From Torulaspora globosa (taxonomy: Eukaryota; Ascomycota; Saccharomycetes; Saccharomycetales; Saccharomycetaceae): a stretch of 64,000 bases of DNA. Positions within the stretch are counted from its first letter, which is position 1. Each line of letters opens with the position of its first letter. The DNA lies in the NCBI RefSeq assembly GCF_014133895.1, contig NC_050727.1, positions 930,001-994,000 on the forward strand, in the 5' to 3' direction. A program made the position numbers and the translations under genes. Shown one piece after another: positions 35,996-46,019 of the stretch. The notes under the pieces were generated by a model. That model had not been told where the DNA came from, ran no database searches, and saw only the letters and a list, made by a program, of their open reading frames with translations.

Positions 35996-37069
35996 TTATT
36001 TTTCGGTAGCTAAGTTTCTTATCGTTACATATTCGGATTCTAGTTTGAATATGACCCAGACTGATCTCCTGAGGATTTCCAAGTATTGCAACTCGCTTGC
36101 GAAAAGAATCGTATGGTCCGGTCTTTTTAGCGTCCAAATCCACCAGAACTTTATAGAAAAGTCAAAAAGAACACCCATGTAGTATACGAATTTAGGGAAT
36201 ATGACATTTTGGGAGGTCTTGTGATTCTTCCTTATCCGTCTCAGCGAATTGATCTTCCAATCCATCCTGACGTCCCACACAAGCGTGAAGCAGGAATTGA
36301 GGCATTGGAACCAATGGACCACGTTGGAGTTGTGTTTCTCAGGGTCCACTCTGCTATGCCAAACGCACACCATGATCGGTATGCTGGAGATATATTTCAA
36401 CGCGTTGACCAGCAGCGACTTATCCCTGCCGAGGTAGAATTCTCTAAAGCATTGCCATATTCTTATATTTAGCGGGAATAACGAGATCAATAAATCACAA
36501 TGGGTCCACAATACGTCCTTAGAGAGGAAAAGAGTGGTCAGGTATAGTGTAAAATCGATCAGGGGCTTAGTAAATGAGGTTAGCGTGTCCGACAGTAAGA
36601 TGTACACGTTCCTCATCGGTCTTGGACTCGTCTCAATCAGCAGTATTCTCTTGATGCAGTAATTAATGATTTGGCAATTGCGGCTTATTGAGCCGACGAT
36701 GATGACGAACTGTATCAGAGGCAACAGTAGGATCGCGAACTGAGCCAAGTTACTGCTTCGTTCAGTCGCTTCAGCCCAGCTCTGACACAACAGACCGATC
36801 AGCTGCAAGGGCACGATGATCCGCGATAATCTTACCGCAAATTGCCTGGAGAGCCTCTGCATCTGCGCATGCGACAACGGCAGGACCATCTCATTGGGCT
36901 TCCTGGACTGTATCACGGTTGAGACATCCAATTGGCACGACGACAGAAGTTTCAACATCCACTGCCACAACCAAATGGCGACCAAAAGCAAAACATTCAC
37001 TCGTTGAGATGCAAGTATATAAATCCCCCAACCGCTCTTTACGTCAGGGGGAATCTCTGCTCCCTCCAT
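35996..37069 (-). CDS. ERD1: Erd1, Golgi protein for retention and phosphate recycling (EXS domain)
   Basis: A 357-residue multipass membrane protein (S. cerevisiae 362 aa) needed for retention of ER proteins and glycosylation enzymes, and for Golgi phosphate recycling. The EXS-type features include FREFYLGRDKSLLVNALKYISSIPIMV, VWDVRMDWKINSL and LEILRRSVWVIFKLESEYV. The ATG at 37069 is used; the frame runs on to 37078 through TTG. Its stop lies only four bases from the stop of convergent RRP17, so the two transcripts must overlap in their 3' ends. Confidence 0.92.
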   Translation of the reverse strand: MEGAEIPPDVKSGWGIYILASQRVNVLLLVAIWLWQWMLKLLSSCQLDVSTVIQSRKPNEMVLPLSHAQMQRLSRQFAVRLSRIIVPLQLIGLLCQSWAEATERSSNLAQFAILLLPLIQFVIIVGSISRNCQIINYCIKRILLIETSPRPMRNVYILLSDTLTSFTKPLIDFTLYLTTLFLSKDVLWTHCDLLISLFPLNIRIWQCFREFYLGRDKSLLVNALKYISSIPIMVCVWHSRVDPEKHNSNVVHWFQCLNSCFTLVWDVRMDWKINSLRRIRKNHKTSQNVIFPKFVYYMGVLFDFSIKFWWIWTLKRPDHTILFASELQYLEILRRSVWVIFKLESEYVTIRNLATEK

Positions 37070-37899
37070 TGGCCCCAAAGTGCTTCTACTGAGCTGTAGT
37101 TAGTGTTATAAGCCGTCGCTCAGTTTTAATGTTCAGACAGGAATACGTCAACAACCAGAAAAAGCCCGATATAGGTGTTATGTGAGACCCTTCCTGATGC
37201 TTCAGTTCATATTGTATAATCTCGAGAGGCAGCCAGCAAGGCTGCTTCCAATCATGATTAGCATGAAATGTATATAATATAATCATCATAATTGTAAGAG
37301 AGAAAGGGTGCTTTAAAATCACATCATCAAGAAACCCAAAAATGCGCTGTTGGATAGAATCAATCTTCTCACCCTCATCCTACATGGCAAAGCCCATAAA
37401 CATGTTCACATAATGGTTTTTTAGATCAGAATTTTCAGTGTTTGGCTAATGTGTTGTGTTAATCAGTCATTTCAATTAAGATATAGTCGATCCGCTTGGG
37501 GCGACAACTTGTCATCATTCTAAAAACTTCGTGAGCATAACATGTCATTGGGGCCCGTTGAGCCACTGGGAGTCGCATGGCAGGATGAATAGCGAGAAAT
37601 AATTCTGTCCAACAAGAACTACTGTTCTTGAGGCATTCTTGTGTACTACACGACTAAGCCAAAGCTGGTGATTGCGATTAAACTCACAACTTATTTCGCC
37701 TTTAGACATAGATTCATCACAGATTGAAAATTTTGCTCTTTATATACAAATTTGCTGGTGATTTTTCACAATTTAAAGATTCCGGGTAACCTTGGGTTTT
37801 TTCAAAGAGGTCTTAAAAGATGGTAAACCAGAAGCTTCAAAAGCTGTAGTAGAGGCGATAAGTCGAGAATTGGACAGACTGGAGCGTTGTGGAACGCTG
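37070..37899. other. 830 bp intergenic region, ERD1-RML2
   Basis: This AT-rich interval separates two divergent genes. No open frame with an ATG resembles a gene, and no tRNA B box is visible. A Reb1 core (CGGGTAA) lies at 37783-37789, 111 bp upstream of RML2. It is an ancestral junction between genes now on S. cerevisiae chromosomes IV and V. Confidence 0.5.
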
Positions 37900-39066
37900 A
37901 TGTTGAAGTTTTTGACAAGGCGAGCAGTGTCTGCTGCTTTTTTGCGCCAAAATGCATCTTCCGGGATGGTTTTACATAGGTCTTTCTCAGCCGGAACAAG
38001 AGTATGGCAGAAGTTGGAGACCGGCAGCGCTAAGGAGGGATCAGGGTTTATTTCACCTCAGATATTGAAGATTGTTCCGGATACGACCGACATTGCGACG
38101 CTGGAGAAACAGGATGAATTGATCAAGAGACGTCGTAAGCTATCGAAGGAGATTACGCAAATGAAGAAATTGAAACCTGTGTCGCCGGGTTTGAGGTGGT
38201 ATAGATCGCCAATTTATCCGTATTTGTACAAAGGGAGACCGGTGAGGTCGTTGACGGTGGCCAAAAGGGGTAAAGGTGGTAGAAACCACTCCGGTAGGAT
38301 AACTGTGCGTCACAGAGGTGGTGGCCATAAAAGGCGTATCAGGTTAGTGGACTTTTCACGCACGGAAGCAGGTCAGCAAACAGTCCAGAGAATTGAGTAC
38401 GATCCCGGAAGAACGTCGCACATTGCGCTGTTGAAGAATAACAAGACGGGCAAGCTGTCGTATATCATTGCATGTGATGGGCTGAGAGCCGGCGACATTG
38501 TTGAGTCCTATAGACAGGGTATCCCACAGGATTTGTTGCGTGAAATGGGAGGTAAAGTAGACCCTGCGATTTTAAGCGTGAGGACGGCGCAAAGAGGCAA
38601 CTGTCTTCCGATTTCGATGATCCCCGTCGGTAGTATTGTTCATAACGTCGGTATCACGCCTGTGGGCCCAGGTAAATTTTGCCGTGCTGCTGGTACCTAT
38701 GCTCGTATCATCTCGAAGATACCAGAGAAGAGAAAGGCCGTTGTTCGTCTGCAAAGCGGTGAGCACCGTTACGTTTCCCTCGAAGCGTGTGCTACAATCG
38801 GTATAGTGTCAAATATAGACCATCAGAACAGATCTCTCGGTAAGGCCGGTAGATCCAGATGGCTCGGTATCAGACCAACCGTTAGAGGTGTGGCAATGAA
38901 CAAGTGCGACCATCCCCATGGTGGTGGCCGTGGTAAGTCTAAATCTAAAAAGCTATCGATGTCCCCATGGGGCCAGTTGGCCAAGGGTTTCAAGACCAGA
39001 CGGGGGAAGAATCAAAATAGGATGAAAGTAAGGGACAGACCAAGAGGTAAGGACACTAGACTGTGA
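37900..39066 (+). CDS. RML2: Mitochondrial ribosomal protein uL2m
   Basis: A 388-residue L2-family protein (S. cerevisiae Rml2 393 aa) of the peptidyl-transferase region of the mitochondrial ribosome. The start [17 protein letters not shown] is a mitochondrial presequence. The RNA-binding [31 protein letters not shown] and C-terminal [29 protein letters not shown] (with the catalytic-centre His of L2) are diagnostic. The frame is open upstream to 37792 only through non-ATG codons. Orthologue of YEL050C. Confidence 0.95.
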   Translation: MLKFLTRRAVSAAFLRQNASSGMVLHRSFSAGTRVWQKLETGSAKEGSGFISPQILKIVPDTTDIATLEKQDELIKRRRKLSKEITQMKKLKPVSPGLRWYRSPIYPYLYKGRPVRSLTVAKRGKGGRNHSGRITVRHRGGGHKRRIRLVDFSRTEAGQQTVQRIEYDPGRTSHIALLKNNKTGKLSYIIACDGLRAGDIVESYRQGIPQDLLREMGGKVDPAILSVRTAQRGNCLPISMIPVGSIVHNVGITPVGPGKFCRAAGTYARIISKIPEKRKAVVRLQSGEHRYVSLEACATIGIVSNIDHQNRSLGKAGRSRWLGIRPTVRGVAMNKCDHPHGGGRGKSKSKKLSMSPWGQLAKGFKTRRGKNQNRMKVRDRPRGKDTRL

Positions 39067-39116
39067 TGGGTCGTCGGTCTTGTCCAACGCATGTAAATAG
39101 GACTGTATAGCTACGT

Positions 39117-40247
39117 TTATTTTCCGAAATTCCAGTTTGATAATTCTATAACGGTTGCGAGGGAGATCTTGACATGTTCGCTAATATGACCGAAATCTAG
39201 TCGATCTAAAGTGTCCATGGTAGTGTGAATATACCGATTTGTCTTAGCATTCTCTGATTCCAAGATGAACGCCGACGGAAAACCATTTTTCGTAGCACTC
39301 GCATGATCACTACAGGCATATCCACATCTTGTTTCTCTATATGGGATCCTGACATAGGCATCGATGACTACTTTGAGGAAATCCACTAGCCGCTCATTGG
39401 CATCGTCGAGGACAAGACCAATATGCTCGTCGTTCTTATTGGCGACATATCCTGTCATATCTTGCTGTACCATTGCGACCACCTTTCTTCCCTGTTCCCG
39501 GTAGGATCCAAGCACATCCATCGATCCTAGAAGACCGCCTTCCTCTGCGGAATAGAAGTGGAACTCAACAGTATTCTTCGGTAAATGGCCATTCCGTAGG
39601 TGTTTCACGTACAATCTCAGGGCCTCCATGCTAGTGATTGTGCCGGACCCATCGTCGTCTGCACCTGGCGCCGGTATTAGAGAAGGAAATATCATGTTCA
39701 AAGAGTCCTGATGCGAACCAATAACTACGACATTATCGGCTGTCTCAATACCATGCACTCTGAAAATAATGGAGAACTGCTTCCACTTCACATGGTCGAA
39801 ATGTTCAATCTCGAATACATCGCTTCTCAATTCGCTAGTGAGATTGTGTAGCTTCGATGATAACCATTGAGCTGATTCATATCCACTTGCCGATTTGTAA
39901 TATCTGGTAAAGAAGCTGCAGAATTTGGCCAAATCATCACGCATGGCAACTTGATCAATTTCTGTAATTAGCTTGTTAACAATGCCCGCTTGTGAGGCCG
40001 TCTGCGGATAGTCATAGTCTGGAACCGGCGCTGCATTCTTGATCTTCTTACCCCATGGTAGATTTATGTGATCCGTAACATCGATAAATCCAACACCTCT
40101 TCTTTTCAGCGATAACTTTTCGGATTCCTTCACTTGGATTCTTTCATCCTGTCCAATCTCCAAAACTCTCAAGGGATCGTTGAACAGAATCGCATTGCTG
40201 ACTTGCAAAGTTAGTGAGAACGTTGCAACAAATCGGTACGCCTTCAT
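39117..40247 (-). CDS. Putative secreted or vacuolar M28 aminopeptidase (YDR415C type)
   Basis: A 376-residue zinc aminopeptidase of family M28, close in length to YDR415C (374 aa). The N-terminus MKAYRFVATFSLTLQVSNA is a signal peptide. Zinc and catalytic residues appear in order: VIGSHQDS (His), APGADDDGSGT (Asp), FYSAEEGGLLGS (catalytic Glu and ligand Glu), and later YIHTTMDTLDRLD (His). It resembles secreted leucyl aminopeptidases of filamentous fungi. The physiological substrate is not known to me. It sits between RML2 and VMA8, genes that are neighbours on S. cerevisiae chromosome V. Confidence 0.9.
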   Translation of the reverse strand: MKAYRFVATFSLTLQVSNAILFNDPLRVLEIGQDERIQVKESEKLSLKRRGVGFIDVTDHINLPWGKKIKNAAPVPDYDYPQTASQAGIVNKLITEIDQVAMRDDLAKFCSFFTRYYKSASGYESAQWLSSKLHNLTSELRSDVFEIEHFDHVKWKQFSIIFRVHGIETADNVVVIGSHQDSLNMIFPSLIPAPGADDDGSGTITSMEALRLYVKHLRNGHLPKNTVEFHFYSAEEGGLLGSMDVLGSYREQGRKVVAMVQQDMTGYVANKNDEHIGLVLDDANERLVDFLKVVIDAYVRIPYRETRCGYACSDHASATKNGFPSAFILESENAKTNRYIHTTMDTLDRLDFGHISEHVKISLATVIELSNWNFGK

Positions 40248-40373
40248 GCTGCGACATTGACCCTCTCAATTTCAGTTCTTCAGATGACGTTGCCAGTTGA
40301 TCCATTGAAAGTCCGCAAGCTTCGACAATGCCAAGAAAAATGATGTCTTTGATGCTTATGAAGTCTATACATT

Positions 40374-41192
40374 CTAGAAAATGACATCTTCCTCTTGCTC
40401 CTCTACCAGTGCTCCCGGCTCCGCACTCGTCCTGGCATCAGATTCGTCCTCCTCTGCCTCCTGGGCTACTGCGTCGCCTTCCGCACTGGTCTGCTGCTGC
40501 TCGGCCATCCTCGCCATTTTCGCTTGCTTCATCTCAGCATCCAACCGTGCTGTCTCCTGCTGTTTCTTTTCCTGCACCTTCTTCAACCTATAAAACTCTT
40601 CTCTGTCCAGTTCGTCCAACTCACTATTGATATAAGCGATCGTATTCTCTGTCCTAGGAATAATGACATGCTCGATGGCGTTGACTCTCCTATTCGTCAC
40701 TTTGATAACTTCATCCAGGATGATAAATGCAGTTTGTAGTGAAGCCAGCTCAATTAACGTCTCTACCGCCTTTGAATAGATCTCCTTTGCACGTTGCACC
40801 TGCTGACCGCCACGGCCCAACCCTGTCAGCTTGAAATCGTTGATGTCAGAGTCAATATATGATTCAAACTGGGGCAGATACACACCGCTAACGTTCTCCT
40901 GGCGTGCCTTGACCTTGAATCTGGCGTTAGATACGCTCTCCTGGACCTGATATCCGATATTCTCGCCAGTCGCATACGACACTTCGGCCAGCGAAAACGC
41001 TGCCGTCTGCATCACTCGTCCCATCTTCTGCTTGGCGTCGTCAATTCTCTTTGTAATATCACGAAATCTCTTAGTCAAAGCCTCAGATTTCCTCTTCAAC
41101 AGTGAATATCCTTGGTTCGCTCCCTTCAGCTTGGTTTTCATCAACCCCAGCGTCATACGCGTTGGAAACACCTGCTCTCTTGTGCCAGACAT
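40374..41192 (-). CDS. VMA8: V-ATPase V1 subunit D
   Basis: A 272-residue central-stalk subunit (S. cerevisiae 256 aa) that couples ATP hydrolysis to proton pumping at the vacuole. The N-terminus [46 protein letters not shown] is nearly invariant, followed by the second long helix [43 protein letters not shown]. The C-terminus is an Ala/Glu/Asp-rich tail ending DVIF as in S. cerevisiae, but longer. The ATG at 41192 replaces a longer frame start. Confidence 0.97.
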   Translation of the reverse strand: MSGTREQVFPTRMTLGLMKTKLKGANQGYSLLKRKSEALTKRFRDITKRIDDAKQKMGRVMQTAAFSLAEVSYATGENIGYQVQESVSNARFKVKARQENVSGVYLPQFESYIDSDINDFKLTGLGRGGQQVQRAKEIYSKAVETLIELASLQTAFIILDEVIKVTNRRVNAIEHVIIPRTENTIAYINSELDELDREEFYRLKKVQEKKQQETARLDAEMKQAKMARMAEQQQTSAEGDAVAQEAEEDESDARTSAEPGALVEEQEEDVIF

Positions 41193-41353
41193 CGCTTCTT
41201 GCACTTATCAGCCCTATATCTAAGCAAACCGGTTCAAATCAGCCCTCAAGAAGAGCCAATGGGCCTGCTTCCTACTTCCAGTATGCTCTCTTGACTAGTT
41301 AACGTCTTTAAAGTGTATGGACCCCTGGTGCGCTTGCAGCCAAGCAGTCAAGA

Positions 41354-41360
41354 CGGGTAA
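41354..41360 (+). promoter_or_regulatory. Reb1-type site, VMA8-SYF1 promoter
   Basis: CGGGTAA lies in the 198 bp divergent promoter between VMA8 and SYF1, 31 bp before the proposed SYF1 ATG. This closeness may hint that a later in-frame ATG of SYF1 is the real start. Confidence 0.4.
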
Positions 41361-41390
41361 CCCCTCATCGATTTAAGCTGAGAAAGGTCG

Positions 41391-43904
41391 ATGAACAGGT
41401 TAAATTGCACTCAGATGCTATCTCAACACTTCAAGATCCCCGTTTGGTGCCAAATGGAGTGGCTTGATCAGTATATTGTCCGGGAAGACGACCTCGCTTA
41501 CGAGTATGAGCTGCAGAGGACTCCGCAAAGTGTGGTTACCTGGGGTCGGTATTTAGAAGACTGGAAGTCGCAGCCCAGGTCAGAGCGACCTTTGAAGCAC
41601 GTTATTTGGCTTTACGAGAGATTTTGTGCAGAATTCAATGATAGCATTGATGTTTGGAAAGAATATATTCGATGGTTAGCAGGAAAATGCGGAGAGGAGG
41701 TTCATTACAGGTTTGTAATAGACCTTTTCTTGAGATGCTTGCGTAACTTTAGCAAGGATTGTGATGAATTGTGTTTGATGTTTTTGGAGTTCGCCATCGA
41801 GCAAGCGGATTTAGAAGCCATTAGGATAGCCTTTGATATGTCGCTCGAGAGAGTACCGAGAGACTCGCACGGGCGCGTTTGGGATAAAATGCTGCGATTC
41901 ATAGACGAGAGGTTGGCGCCGTTGACTGAAGAAGACGAGTCCGTGTATGAAAACGAGGAGGAGGAGCTTAGCGTTCTTATTTATAAGTCACTTTTTGGTC
42001 CTTCTACCGCAGCGGAGGATGAAAGCAAGGTCGATCTTTGGTCGTCAAGCATTGTACGAAGATACTTGGAGGTATGTCCGCGCGATAAGCTGCCGGACGC
42101 TCTTGGTAGGTTGGCTCGTACTGGGGATTATGAGAGTCTATTTGCGTCATTCCACAAAGCCCTTAACAGCAATGACGGTTGTCTGCCCGATAAGACTCTG
42201 CCCAGAGAGACTAATCTCCAATATCTTAGGGCGCTGGATTGCCTGAATAAGGGTCCTAACTACGAAGCGTTCGCAACTGAGATGGCGAGAGTCTTCCCTG
42301 AAATGGAAATCAAGATGACGACAATGCTAGCAAAGTTCTATGTCAAAAACGGTGGGCATGAAAAAGTAGTTCAGTTATTGGAAGACTCTTTAGCAAAAGT
42401 TGCGACTGTTCAGGACTTTCATGTGCTTTATGAAACGTACCTTAACTATGAGAAATCGTATATTCAAACTGTTTTACAGGAATTGCAGACAAAAACAGAA
42501 CCAGTCTGCGAAAAGAAGTGGAAAGGCCAGTTAGACAACCATATGGATCGTCTGCAAAATCTCGTGGAGACCTATGAGCTCAGATTAAACGACCTTAAGA
42601 TCAGACAGAACCCAAATCTGGTGGCCAACTGGTCCGAGAGAGCCGCTTTGGTTCGAACAAACGTTGATAAGTGCAGTATCTACTCACAGGCAATTTTGAC
42701 AATAGATCCCTTCAAGGTGAACGTCCCCGGCTCCTTCGGTAAGCTGTGGTGCGACTACGCTAATCTATATTGGAAGGCAAGGGACTATGAGAGCGCTCGA
42801 GAAGTTTACGATCGAGGCCTACGGGTACCATATCCATACATCGAGGACCTCGAGAATATATGGAGCTCTTGGGTGGAGAATGAAATGGAAGAAGCCGGCC
42901 TGGAAGTTGCATTGAAACTGCTCGAAACCGCTTTACGAGTACCGGAGAACCCAGAATTGCTGCTTGCAGAATTCAACGAGGGTGATAGAAAGGTTCCTGC
43001 TCAAGGAGTAATTTTCAGTTCGTTAAAACTTTGGCAGCTCTACCTCGACTTCACAGAATCGTTATGTGCTCAAACATCGGAGGCCGTTGAAAAAATGGTC
43101 AACCTGTATGAGCAGGCAATAGCTTTGAAAGTGGCAACACCAAAGATGTTTGTCGATTACGCTCATTTTCTCCAAGATAGAGGCGAGAAACTAGCAAGTT
43201 TTCAAGTATATGAGCGTGCTATTGGGCTTTTCCCACCAGAAACGCAGTTTCAATTTTGGAATCTTTATCTGGCTGAGAGCACAGCTGAGGAGAATTTACT
43301 TGCAAAAGAGCATATCCGTGAAATTTTTGAACAAGCTTTGGAAATTTTGATACCAAGCGGGATAGACTGTAAGGCCATTTTCATTTTGTACAGTGACTTT
43401 GAAGAGCGATGTGGCTTGTCTAATAGGTGTGTCGAAATCCTACTGGAAGGCTGCAGGAAGACTGCAGATTTAGAGGATAAAGTAACATTATGGCAAATTT
43501 GCTTACTGAAAGTCAAAGAACTTCTAGGAAATGAAGAGTCCCGTAGATTTTACGAGGAATGCATTCAATCTCTGCCTAACTCGAAGGTAATTAAATTTGC
43601 CATCGAATTTGCAGATACAGAAGCGACGCTGGGAGAAATAGAGAGGGCAAGAGGAATTATGAAGTGCGCTGCGCAACTGTTACCTCCAGGGAGAAATGCA
43701 CTACTATGGGAAAGCTGGGACGAATTTGAAGTACGCTATGGGGACAGAGAAAGTTATAAAGAGATGCTTAAGCTCAAAAGGCGGCTGGAAAAGGAAATGC
43801 GGATAGAAACTGAAATCGAAAGCCAAATAGAGGGCAATATCGCATTTGTTGCTGCCTCAAAACCTAATGCCGTTAATCCAGAAGAAATAGAGTTGGATTT
43901 ATGA
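41391..43904 (+). CDS. SYF1: Splicing factor Syf1 (NineTeen complex, HAT repeats)
   Basis: An 837-residue protein (S. cerevisiae 859 aa) of the Prp19-associated NTC in the active spliceosome. It is an alpha-solenoid of HAT repeats with recurrent W...Y/F patterns (LWQLYLDFTESLC, MFVDYAHFLQDRGEKLASFQVYERAIGLFP, FWNLYLAEST, LWESWDEFEVRYGDRESYKEMLKLKRRLE). Homology to relatives begins about LAYEYELQRTP, so the start could also be Met9 (41415) or Met22 (41454). It corresponds to YDR416W. Confidence 0.93.
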   Translation: MNRLNCTQMLSQHFKIPVWCQMEWLDQYIVREDDLAYEYELQRTPQSVVTWGRYLEDWKSQPRSERPLKHVIWLYERFCAEFNDSIDVWKEYIRWLAGKCGEEVHYRFVIDLFLRCLRNFSKDCDELCLMFLEFAIEQADLEAIRIAFDMSLERVPRDSHGRVWDKMLRFIDERLAPLTEEDESVYENEEEELSVLIYKSLFGPSTAAEDESKVDLWSSSIVRRYLEVCPRDKLPDALGRLARTGDYESLFASFHKALNSNDGCLPDKTLPRETNLQYLRALDCLNKGPNYEAFATEMARVFPEMEIKMTTMLAKFYVKNGGHEKVVQLLEDSLAKVATVQDFHVLYETYLNYEKSYIQTVLQELQTKTEPVCEKKWKGQLDNHMDRLQNLVETYELRLNDLKIRQNPNLVANWSERAALVRTNVDKCSIYSQAILTIDPFKVNVPGSFGKLWCDYANLYWKARDYESAREVYDRGLRVPYPYIEDLENIWSSWVENEMEEAGLEVALKLLETALRVPENPELLLAEFNEGDRKVPAQGVIFSSLKLWQLYLDFTESLCAQTSEAVEKMVNLYEQAIALKVATPKMFVDYAHFLQDRGEKLASFQVYERAIGLFPPETQFQFWNLYLAESTAEENLLAKEHIREIFEQALEILIPSGIDCKAIFILYSDFEERCGLSNRCVEILLEGCRKTADLEDKVTLWQICLLKVKELLGNEESRRFYEECIQSLPNSKVIKFAIEFADTEATLGEIERARGIMKCAAQLLPPGRNALLWESWDEFEVRYGDRESYKEMLKLKRRLEKEMRIETEIESQIEGNIAFVAASKPNAVNPEEIELDL

Positions 43905-43943
43905 CTTGTGATCTGCGGTCGCTTACTCTCAAATATCTATGCT

Positions 43944-45482
43944 TCAACGTTCAACCCATTCTGCCGAACTCATTTGCGATAGTCTGCTCAATGCTCTGGC
44001 AAAGGCGAACCTTTCTTCGTCAAGCGCAAATATCTGAGATTTCTTCGCAATTTCTTTTGAGAATCCGTGTTGGCTGACGAGAGAGTCTTCCTCTTCCACT
44101 TTTTCAACGGCCGATTCGCTTTCCTTTAAATTGCTCTTCAATTCAAAATCATTCAAAAGGTCCTGAGGCTCCACGAACAACGACGTGAAATCTGCTGCAG
44201 CGGTTGTAGCCAGTTTTCCGCCAGTATCGTAAACGGCATCCAAGAACGTTATAAATCTTCTAACCTCATCTCGGACATAAATTGAAAGATACGGAATGTC
44301 AGTAACGATGAACGCCTTGAAATTGCTGGCCAACGATAGATAATCACCAGCAGCCAGAGGCTGCCCACATAACTGCTTAAAAGTGAACTGGGCAACGCAT
44401 AAAGGTGTGCACTTGGGAACAGCAAATCGGCGGCCCCATGTGGTCAATGTAAAATCGGTAAGAACTTCGTGCTCAGTTGAAGCCGTGTTCTCCGTTTGAG
44501 CGAAGTAAGTGTACCACTGATCAATGTGGTTGTCCCGCTTTCGGCGGCACTCCTTGGAATTGTATTTCAGCCCTTTCTCGGGATAGTAATACACAGTCAA
44601 TGATGGCCGTGGAATTTTACGGTAGTCTGTTGGAGAGTTCAAGAAGATGACTTCTGTCCTGTTCTTGATAAGCTCAATACATGGAATGAACGACTCCCTC
44701 TGCAGACCATTCACATAAAGCTCATCAGGATGCCTATTTGAAGTGGCGAATAATACTACGCCGTGATCCTTGGATAGTAAAGTTGTTAACAAACGTCTCA
44801 GTATCATGGCGTCTGCGACGTCCGTCACTTGGAATTCATCGAAACATAAGACTCTAGAACCACTTGCAATTTCCGCTGCTAGGAAGGGAATGGGATCTAT
44901 GTCTCTGCCCTTTGCAGCCCCGAGCTCGTCCAAATTCTGCTCCTTTATGATCTCATGCGACCTCTTGTGTACGTATTGCATAAATTGATGGAAGTGTATC
45001 CTCTTCTTGGAGAGATAATGAGGTATAGTCGAGTAGAACAGATCCATTAACATAGTTTTGCCACAACCAACATCCCCATAAAGATAAATTCCCTTTGGGA
45101 TGCCGGAAAAGTCATTCTCATTCTTTTGAACCCTGAAACCCATCAATCGGCCCAGGAAAGAGGACTTCCAGCCTACTTGGTCCAAAGCGTCAGGCGCTTG
45201 GATCTCCGGCGGGCTGTACTGCAACAATGAATCGTAAAGAGAACCTAGTGACCGGATAATTCCCCTTTGATATGGATCATCTCTCAGTTTCTTGATTTTA
45301 ACTAGCCTATCGTACTCTTCCAACGGTGTTGTGGCTCTGGCGCTCTTGGTTGGCAGCTCTGTCGCCAGATCATAGGGTTTGGAAGTGGAATGATTGCAAA
45401 TTGTAGTGCTACACAAGTATCTCGCAAATTTTCTATAATCATTTATCTGTAGGCCTCGTAACCGTAAGCTAACTATTCTCAT
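43944..45482 (-). CDS. AFG1: Mitochondrial AAA-type ATPase Afg1
   Basis: A 512-residue AFG1/LACE1-family ATPase (S. cerevisiae 509 aa) of mitochondria, involved in turnover of oxidised or surplus mitochondrially encoded respiratory subunits. The N-terminus [23 protein letters not shown] is basic and presequence-like. Walker A is [18 protein letters not shown] and Walker B is [16 protein letters not shown], followed by the sensor [20 protein letters not shown]. The frame runs two codons further through TTG. It corresponds to YEL052W and is divergent from MAK10. Confidence 0.95.
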   Translation of the reverse strand: MRIVSLRLRGLQINDYRKFARYLCSTTICNHSTSKPYDLATELPTKSARATTPLEEYDRLVKIKKLRDDPYQRGIIRSLGSLYDSLLQYSPPEIQAPDALDQVGWKSSFLGRLMGFRVQKNENDFSGIPKGIYLYGDVGCGKTMLMDLFYSTIPHYLSKKRIHFHQFMQYVHKRSHEIIKEQNLDELGAAKGRDIDPIPFLAAEIASGSRVLCFDEFQVTDVADAMILRRLLTTLLSKDHGVVLFATSNRHPDELYVNGLQRESFIPCIELIKNRTEVIFLNSPTDYRKIPRPSLTVYYYPEKGLKYNSKECRRKRDNHIDQWYTYFAQTENTASTEHEVLTDFTLTTWGRRFAVPKCTPLCVAQFTFKQLCGQPLAAGDYLSLASNFKAFIVTDIPYLSIYVRDEVRRFITFLDAVYDTGGKLATTAAADFTSLFVEPQDLLNDFELKSNLKESESAVEKVEEEDSLVSQHGFSKEIAKKSQIFALDEERFAFARALSRLSQMSSAEWVER

Positions 45483-46019
45483 AGCCAAACCATATAAACC
45501 TGTTATGTGAAATTTTTCTCGACACTGGGACCGTTCAAGCTCTCTACGGTCCTTACCTTTAGCTAGTCTGATAGATCCAAAGCCATTCAGATTCCTAGCT
45601 GCTGCCGGTAGCTCTTATATGCACTGTCTCCGAAGCTTCTCCGGTCGGGGTTGATTGCGTGACACCCGGCTTAGGAAGCGCGGAACGCGATTGGCTGGTC
45701 ATTCATGGTGAAGTGGGGCTAGTTGTCAGAAGTACATCAAAGTTCCCCAACTTCTAAAGTTTTTAGGTCTAATTATACAAAAGTGTTGATAATTTTTCTC
45801 GCTTATTAGGGCTTATTAGCAGTTTATACTTTTAACTAATAACATTCTTATGGTAACAGGCAACTTGATTTTAACCGCTGACACTTTTTCCAGAGCGTAA
45901 CGCGATTAGCCGGCAGTGGGCTGCAAAGACAAGAGGTAGCTAAGGATCGAAGGAAGACAGTGATAGTGATAGATATTGAACTGATCCAGTTCACGGAATA
46001 CTAGTTGCCTAGTTTTAAT
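45483..46019. promoter_or_regulatory. Divergent promoter of AFG1 and MAK10 (537 bp)
   Basis: No gene or RNA is recognisable here. The AFG1-proximal part is mixed in composition and includes an ATTGG (inverted CCAAT) at about 45690, a possible Hap2/3/4 core; the middle is AT-rich. These sites are too short to be firm. Confidence 0.35.
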
